Source: Malachius bipustulatus (Eukaryota > Arthropoda > Insecta > Coleoptera > Melyridae). Taken from it: 64,000 nt of DNA. Shown here piece after piece: positions 56,860 through 64,000 of this stretch (position 1 is its first letter; each line of letters begins with the position of its first letter). The notes beneath the pieces were generated by a model. The model did no database searches, had not been told where the DNA came from, and saw only the letters and a program-made list of their open reading frames with translations. The stretch spans positions 74,768,186 through 74,832,185 of the forward strand of contig OU342630.1 in the NCBI GenBank assembly GCA_910589415.1, written 5' to 3'. Both the position numbers and the translations under genes were made by a program.

Positions 56860-57060
56860 TCACGCCGACCAAAATGCCTTCCCTGACAAAAAGGACCAAA
56901 TTATTATAAAAATGCTTAGAATTGGGCACACCCGCCTAACACACGGCTATATCATATGAGTTTAGAAAACCCTCCCACAGGCGGATACTGTAGCCACTGC
57001 CACCTCGTGATAAGTGATAAGTCACATTTTATCTGAATGTGATCTATAATAAAGGTGATA
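56860..57060 (+). pseudogene. LINE relic: RNase H C-terminal segment
   Basis: The plus-strand reading gives KMLRIGHTRLTHGYI, then SLENPPTGGYCSHCHL and KSHFI, matching the LRIGHTRLTHG-L---E-PP-C--C---L---HIL motif found at the end of RNase H-bearing insect LINEs. A frameshift lies after GYI. It is oriented opposite to the relic at 56500-56725, so the two are separate insertions. Confidence 0.78.
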
Positions 57061-57367
57061 ACCTTTGAGTTGACACAGTGACACACGTTAATTTAAAATT
57101 AAAAAATAATAATTTAATGCCCTCCCCTACCTTTAGCATGATTTTTTTTTTCTTCCCTTTAACGAAAAACAATATTTTTTGTTGAAAAATTTTTACGAAA
57201 ATGAAAAATGAGGCTAGCATTTTAAAATTGCTCATGCACAACTTCTCCCGACAGGGTGATGAAGGGTGAGCTAAATTTACACAATTGAATTGCCATTTTT
57301 AAGTAAGCGCACTCGTACTTTTTCATTCTTTCGTAGATTTCTTTTTAAATTAGGAAAAAAAAAATTG

Positions 57368-57610
57368 TGATCACAGCGCCATCTGTCACGGATCGGAAAG
57401 ACATTACAGACAAATTTGACGTATAAGTTTTTAGGGGTAAGATCAAATTCTGCGTTAGAAAATAGGGATTCCTATTCAAGATTTTACAGTTGCCCCCTGG
57501 CTCTCCCTAAAGGGTGGGGGGTTTAAAATTAATTGGGTCATGTTTTCTTTTTTGGATCCAATGTATGTTTCTTGAGATATTTACCGTTTCTAGACTTTTT
57601 AGTCATCCGG
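57368..57610 (+). repeat. Dispersed repeat, copy of the family at 51.1 kb
   Basis: Opens GATCACAGCGCCATCTGTCA and ends near TTTTTAGTCATCCGGTATGT, with a GGGTGGGGGG segment in the middle. See the copy at 51090. Confidence 0.5.
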
Positions 57611-57852
57611 TATGTATTTATAATCACCAACAACCACATAACACCATCAGCAGCTTTTTTTGGGAAACTGCGCGGTTGTTTGTTAGGACTGCTCAGAAAA
57701 CATCTCATTATAATGCAACGTGTAAAATAACTTGCACCAGTTCGTGAGTCCTACTAGAACAGGTAGGTATAGCGGTCTCGGTGAAAATACGGTTTCCTAT
57801 AGGAAAAGGATGTTACATAGTACTCATACTACGTATAAAGCCATACTGTACC

Positions 57853-58592
57853 TACAGGGTTTTCCTAAATACCAAGTATATACAAAAACGGGTAATTCTT
57901 TGACTTATTTTATTTCGAAAATTTGATAAATTTGATACAAACATAGGTCCGCAATCGCTTCGTTACCGATCTACAGGGTGTTGAAATAAAAAAAATGTTT
58001 TTTTCTTTATAACTCCCACAGTTTTTCAGATATTTAGCTCAAATTTAGAGTACATTGGGCACGACAAATGGTTGTGAGAATCTACAGAGAGATATTTTTC
58101 CCTGAATTTCTCCGATTTCGCCCCCGTTCCCCTCATTTAATTTTTTTTTCGATGCGCCGCTGATAGATTCTAAGATACAAAATTAATTTTCTTATTTATT
58201 TTGAAACATTTTGGTTGGAAACGTTATTAAGAAAAAAAAACAATTTCCTCTAATTCGTTAGATGGAATTCAAATTTACAAATGGTAAAAAAGGCACTAGC
58301 TTTTTTTTGATAATTTTATCGTTCACATCATTAATTTTAACAGTTTGGTCGGCACTGCTTTTTATAAAAATTAAAACTGGGATGACCCTGTGTGACTAAC
58401 TGTTCGACTAGACGACTAGAGTTTGACTAATCTCAAGGAGATAGAAGAAAAATAAAAAATCTCAAAATTTCAACACCCTGTAGATCGATAGTGGAGCGGT
58501 TGCGGACCTATATTTACATGAACTTCTAGGTTTAAAATAAGTCAAAGAATGACCTCCTTTGGTACTTACCTGGTATTTAGGATCATCCTGTA
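57853..58592. mobile_element. Foldback element with TACAGGGTTTTCCTAAATAC end
   Basis: The arms are about 135 bp: TACAGGGTTTTCCTAAATAC, TTCTTTGACTTATTTTA, AGGTCCGCAATCGCTTCG and GATCTACAGGGTGTTGAAAT on the left are mirrored at 58455-58592. The inner 460 bp is not inverted and has no recognisable protein. Confidence 0.82.
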
Positions 58593-61500
58593 TATAAAAA
58601 CCGCTTGCTCATTATAAAATGCACGGATAATGTTCTATTTCGGCCGCTAATATACAGGGTTATAACTATTTCGTTACTCATTTTGAATGTTATTAGTACT
58701 AGTAGCAATATTTTGGAAGTCAAATATGAATACAAATGGTAACATGAATACTTGACCCAACTAGATAAAAGTAGACTGTTGTGCTTGCTGCTCCAACAAT
58801 CAAAGACAAAATTTTTCCAGTGGGTAGAAGTCTCTGGAGCACCAAAGCACCGTAAACATTGGGAATGATAATTTTAAAGAGATTGCTCATATAATATCCA
58901 GTGAACCTCAAGCGAGAAACATGAAGGCCGCGAAAAGTGTTTCTTATAAATCTGCTCCTTTGAGGCGTTGCTACAAAATGTTCAAAATCTTTTCAATTAG
59001 AAGTCAGCAAGGTTATGCCGCGTCGTTCTATTTTTGGTTTTCCCTTTTAGTCTTTCAATCAACGGTTTTAAAGTGAATTCTTTATGAAACCGCTTAATAG
59101 TAGAAAAGATAAGTAGGTAAGTTCATACTCAATAATTACTTGATTCCAATATTTTTTACGATCTGGAATCAGCATGGTGCATGGTCAGCTGTTGCCAATT
59201 ATTATTCTGAGGAGTTGAAACTTGCAGACTTCATTCTATAATTCATCATGTTATATTCTGTCTTTTTTAACATTTAGAGTCAAGGTTTCTTTGCTGCATC
59301 CATTACTATTGAATTTTTTTAACACATTTTAAATTTTAAATATCTTCTTAATATTTCAAAAAGTCTTATCTTCCAGGTTCGCTGGAAAAAAGTAAAAAAG
59401 AAAAGAAAAAAAAGAAAAAAAAGTAAGAGTAAAACTTCAAAGAAAAGTAACTTATCTCATCTCTGTATACTTACCTAATAAATATGTACTTAAGAAAACC
59501 TCTTATCTTGCTCAAAAGAAAGAATTTAAAATGTAAAGCCTATTAAATTGATCGATATAATAATACTCGTATTTAATTATTTCATCCTGATTATGTAGAA
59601 TCTATTCGTAATCGTAACTATTATTATAGTAATTAGGAAGTACATAAATATAAATATAATTAATTTGAAAAAAAAATAGAAAGTACCTAAAGTACCTACG
59701 TGGCGCAGTCTTGTCTTGCAAAAAAAGCTAGTTCTAACGTGTAAGGAAAATGAAATGACTCAAAATAATTATTTATACAAGCTATTTCAGCATTTTAGCG
59801 AAAAATCTTCAATTTTTAATTAATAAGTTCCTCATAGGTAATAATCATTATCATATGGAATAACATCAATAATACTTCAGTGGATCTCATATGCATCGAA
59901 CATGGTTCAACATCTCGGTATCTCTCTGAGAAAATTAAAAAAAAAACGCAGTGTTGCCATGCTTAACGCAATCAGGATTGGTGGGTCGAAATTGTGCATA
60001 CCAAATACGAGACAGCGAGCTGCATCAGTGATCTATACAACCCTTCCTTTGCTGACGACACGCCTGATTCTGCTCAAACTGGTACTGCTCGAATCTCCGA
60101 TCTGAAATTCAGAGGCGCGCTGCAAAGTTCCACCTGTGCGAATGCAAAAGGTAAAAAACCATGTATTTGTTTTGGTAGTAAAGCACTTTGTAGTAGCAGT
60201 GCTCCTTGAATCTTAAATCCAAGCCAACAGCATCAATAATGCCTATCATAATATTTCCAATCTAAGCCAGCAAAATATTTATCGGCGTATTTCTCAAGGA
60301 AAAATTATAATCAAATTACTCTACTTTACTCCCTCAGCTCTTAAGAAGATATGCCTTTAGTATTAATTTGGCACGAATAGTTTTAAGAGAGGTAGGTACA
60401 AAGGGATTAAAAATCAATTTGATTTTTCCATAAAAGACAGTTTCATCTAAGGTGGTGACTCTTAAGACGATCTTGGCCAAAATATTTCTTTTTTACCGCA
60501 CCTAAAAAAGGAAAAAAGTGCTTCTTGGACTGCTAGCTTTCTCTTGTCATTTATTTATTATTATTATTATTAAAACTCGGTTCTTGAAGACCACGAAATT
60601 CGTCAAAAGTGGTAAAAGCGTTTTTGGAACAATATTACAATTTCAGCTTCTCTGTCAATCATCAATGGATAATTTCGACGCATAACTCAAATAACATATA
60701 GGGAGACATAAAATTTGACAAGCTAATGAAGGTTTTGCTCCAGTAACAAAACGATTATTGATCCCGATTTCTCAGGAAAGGCTCATTTTTTACAGAAACG
60801 TGACTTTCCGAACAAAACTGTTGAAGGGTTTCAGTTAGAGGGGTTCCTATTATTATAACCTCGCAAAAATTCCATATACATAATCACTCGAACAGTTTTA
60901 GTGAAATATGAGCTTGCATGGGAACATTTAAGCTCACCCCATTTTTTCCAGAAAATTTAGTTTTTTTATGAAACTACGAATTGATCGGATTTTATGCAGC
61001 AGTAGGTAGTATGATTGTGATTCAACTAAAATTCAAAATCGGAGAGCTTTTTTAAAAAAATCCAAATTTAGCTTTTATATTTTTTAGAGATCATTTCAAT
61101 TTAACATAACTTTTTCAATCCGGCTTCGACCTGTCGTGACTACACGTTCTTGCCAATTTTGCATAAAATAAATCCATTCAATGTTTTGGTTTGCAGATGC
61201 GGTCACAGACAGTTTGAGTGACAGGCCGACATTGCGACTCTTTCAAATTTTATCTTAAACATGTAAATCAGTTCAAAACTCAAATTCGGATTCCAGTTCA
61301 AGTAAAATTGTTAAAAAGTGACTAATACCTTCCTGTTACCCATTTAACTTATTTCATAAAAAACAAGAGTTAAGGACTCATTTAAATACATTTTGTAAAA
61401 AAAGATAACTTTGTTGTGTTATTTTTGTTTTATGTCGATTGATTCCTCCAATCGACAGCCACTTCAGATCATTTGTTGATGCCCGAAACTTCAATGTTTC

Positions 61501-63485
61501 GCTTAATCCCATTTAAATCCCATCGGTCTGCGATTGACTCAAGAAAACCCCGTTGTAATGGAATGGTTGAGGAACGGAGGAACTAATTTTAATTTTTCTT
61601 AGTTTCACTAGAACGCCATCTGTTGATAATAAAAAATTATAGTTTGTATTATGGCACGAGGTCTAAAGCCAGGAAAACTTACAATACTTTTTCTCAGGAA
61701 CTCCACCTACTGGTACAGTAGTTGCAACAGTTATTGCTGCACACAAATTATTATTTAGTATGGTCTGAGAAAACTTTTGCCTCATTCCATAAGGAAATGC
61801 TTCAAAATACGTATAAAATACTCTGCTTTATTTACTCTTTAGCGAGGTACAATCTTTTTTGGCATGTCTTAACCCTGGAAGGTTGTGCAAACGTTTCATC
61901 GATGCAAAGTGCTTCTTAGAAAAAAATCTTATATTGAGTCAACAAGCTGCAGAGGGAGTTCGATTAGATTATTGTTTTGGTCCAGTTTATGGATATCTCG
62001 ACCATCAGATTGGTCAGATAATCCAGATGTGGCCCAGTGCATGATTCATTATTTCTCTTCAAAACTGACCTAGGTATATGGTAAGTTCTTGCGATGGTTT
62101 TTGTACCTTTTGTACCTTCGTTCCTCACCGAATCTCCGCCGATGCAAAAGCGGACTCTCGCCGGTTGCTCGCCTAATGACGGCTAACAAAGAGCAGGAGA
62201 TAATTGGTGTGCCGGTCCGGACTGGCGGGGTTATTCTCGGCTGCCTCGCTGCATGTGCATGAGAGATGATGCACTCTGGATGGAAGGAGCTGTCAACCGT
62301 ATGATTAATTAAGTTTGTGTTCGCGAGATGCGACGCCCAGAACACTGACATCACCTTACCTCTATAGCAAGTTTCTCTTTTAATGACTTTTATTTTAAGA
62401 TCTCTCTCTGTCAAGACAAAGATGCTGTACTTGCAAAGCACTGATTTCTGCCTTGTTATTATAAATTTCCAGTTTCAAAGCGAGTTATTAATTTCGTCAT
62501 TTTTATCCTGATCAATAGAGAGTTGTTAATTTCAAGAAATTCTCCAGTTTTCCGCATGTCCGGGAATTAATTGCGATTCTTTTTTGCATCCGAGTGATTG
62601 AAATATGTATTAGAAATAGTTACCTTATGCAAAGTTAAATTTCATTAGGAGGGATTTCATTTTAAATTGGTTATTAAGAATTTTAACAATATATTATTAA
62701 CAACTCTTCTCTTTGATTTTCTTGTCAGAAATATGGGAAAATTTCTTCATTAGATTTTTTGATCGAATATGGATTCACTAGCAAATTTTCAAATAACAAG
62801 ATACAAGATACCACTGTAACCTTTTTAGACCTTTTATTATATCTAGGTCTATGCAGCCAACGAACGTTAAAAAATAAGAAATGGGAGAGGGAGACAAATG
62901 TATAAGGGAATTTTATCACCAGTTAATACGTCGATAATACCGTTAACGCTTCAAAAGCACTCAAAGAAAGGGCACCCTTTCCTCTCGCTTTCCAGTAAAT
63001 AAGTTCCTGCAAATGCATTTGAAAATTAGCATTGTAATTTTGTTTTTATTTTATGAAGGAAATAGGAGCTCTACATACATTTTTAAGTCTCTTAAAATAA
63101 CCTTCTTACTTTCATTTCAACATCTTTCAGCTCCTTCGACATCTTTTTATATCTTCATCTTCATAATTTTCCTAGTTCACACGTTTTTGATTTTCTTATA
63201 ACGTTTTCCAACTAACAGAGTAACTCATTGCTGAGCATCGCATGTTATTTGTACATATCGTTACCATTCCTTGCGATACAAGTTAGTAGGTAATTACGTT
63301 TTTTTATGTTATAAAAAAGTTCATCTCTTTATATACCTGAAACCCTGCAAAATAATGATCCTTGATCGTTAGACAGCGCGGATATACATCTTATCCACAC
63401 ACGTGCGGGAATGAAGAAAAAAATTGCCACTGTCATTGCGATACTTACTGTTTAAATTGCGAAATTAAAATTATAAATTAAACCA
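58593..63485. other. No gene recognised; GC-rich island at 62120-62330
   Basis: AT-rich DNA. An unexplained GC-balanced patch lies at about 59970-60200 with several open plus frames, and a GC-rich island at about 62120-62330. ATT-type microsatellite runs occur at about 60550-60571. Confidence 0.45.
62120..62330. other. GC-rich island of unknown nature
   Basis: Contains GAATCTCCGCCGATGCAAAA, GTGCCGGTCCGGACTGGCGG and GGCTGCCTCGCTGCATGTGC, unlike the flanks. A minus-strand frame of 123 codons (62070-62441) crosses it without recognisable motifs. Confidence 0.4.
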
Positions 63486-63568
63486 GTCCGGCTTCGAACG
63501 GGATCTTTTAATCGGCAGTCTATATACCGTGTTCACATTAAACTAACCACTTGTGAGACCATGGCTAA
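63486..63568 (-). repeat. tRNA-like sequence, probable SINE head
   Basis: The minus strand reads GCCATGGTCTCACAAGTGGT (box-A-like) and, about 55 bases on, CCCGTTCGAAGCCGG (box-B-like). Spacing suits a polymerase III internal promoter. The ends do not give a clean acceptor stem. Confidence 0.5.
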
Positions 63569-64000
63569 AATTATCTACATACATACTTAAAGAAACCATA
63601 ATACTTAATTAATGAGTCAAGGGACTGCAACCCATCTTCCATGGAAAGGCTCACCTTATTCCAAGAAATTTCTCCGAATGGGTTACTCATTAGTTTACTC
63701 ATAGTTTCGGGAAAATCTTGGGAATATTCAAGTTGATCCCTTATTTTCAGTGACGATACTGATTACGGATTTCATGCGTGAGTCTGTGATTCTGTGAACT
63801 ATAATTCTGAAATTTTACCAAAATCGGTGCCATTTTTGATAAAAATGTTAGTTTATTATCACAATACTTGCCTTGTATCGTCTAGTAGACATCAGTATAT
63901 TGTACATTGTAATAACAGGCGGTCTTCTGCCAAATTTTGCAGTAATAAAGGTTATCTACAGTCATGCCAAAAAGTCCATATTGAAATATTCAAGATGTCA
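63569..64000. other. No gene recognised
   Basis: AT-rich sequence up to the window edge, without supported features. Confidence 0.5.

Noticed and set aside
1..64000. CRISPR arrays, bacterial operons or phage genes.
   Set aside because: No spaced direct-repeat arrays, ribosome-binding sites or dense coding. The content is that of an insect nuclear genome.

Overview
The window is AT-rich and looks like repeat-dominated arthropod nuclear DNA, almost certainly from an insect. Three things point there: an intact env-bearing errantivirus-type Ty3/gypsy element, RTJK/Jockey-like, RNase-H-type and Penelope-like relics, and many long inverted-repeat elements ending in TACAG(G/T). A hemipteran is a guess only. 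I found no host protein-coding gene I can defend. Nearly all short open frames are chance frames or fall inside transposon relics.

Layout from left to right. Positions 1-520 hold two opposed LINE relics. 521-19200 is mostly unassigned DNA with a dispersed repeat (6.2-6.6 kb), foldback elements (8.4-9.1, 9.4-10.2 and 15.2-16.0 kb), a tRNA-like SINE head (12.3 kb) and a LINE 3' end (17.7-18.1 kb). A degenerate LINE with endonuclease, RT and C-terminal parts occupies 19.2-21.4 kb. A mariner-like transposase relic lies at 23.2-24.1 kb and a Penelope-like element between two direct repeats at 26.8-28.3 kb. A LINE at 31.3-33.7 kb is split by an LTR-like insert that carries a TATA box and three hairpins with a conserved loop. 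Next come a tRNA-like sequence (35.6 kb), a foldback MITE (35.7-36.6 kb) and a large foldback element with tandem repeats in its arms (36.6-38.1 kb).

The centrepiece is 40252-48687 on the minus strand: a complete endogenous errantivirus. It has 324-bp LTRs that look identical, a primer-binding site, gag, pol, env and a polypurine tract, all open. It is inserted in an older inverted-repeat element (39807-40251 plus 48692-48860) with a 4-bp CTCG duplication. Gag and pol overlap in a -1 register at an AAATTTT heptamer. Env has a strong splice acceptor directly before its ATG and a candidate donor in the 5' leader. Together these encode capsid, protease/RT/RNase H/integrase and a furin-cleaved membrane fusion glycoprotein, so the copy is very young and may be functional.

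The right flank (48.9-64 kb) holds further foldback elements (49.7, 51.7-52.3, 53.2-54.0 and 57.9-58.6 kb), two LINE C-terminal relics (56.5-57.1 kb), a dispersed G-rich repeat family, a tRNA-like SINE head (63.5 kb) and scattered GC-richer islands of unknown role. Such islands also occur at about 4.2, 16.9, 24.4, 25.3, 39.1 and 62.1 kb.
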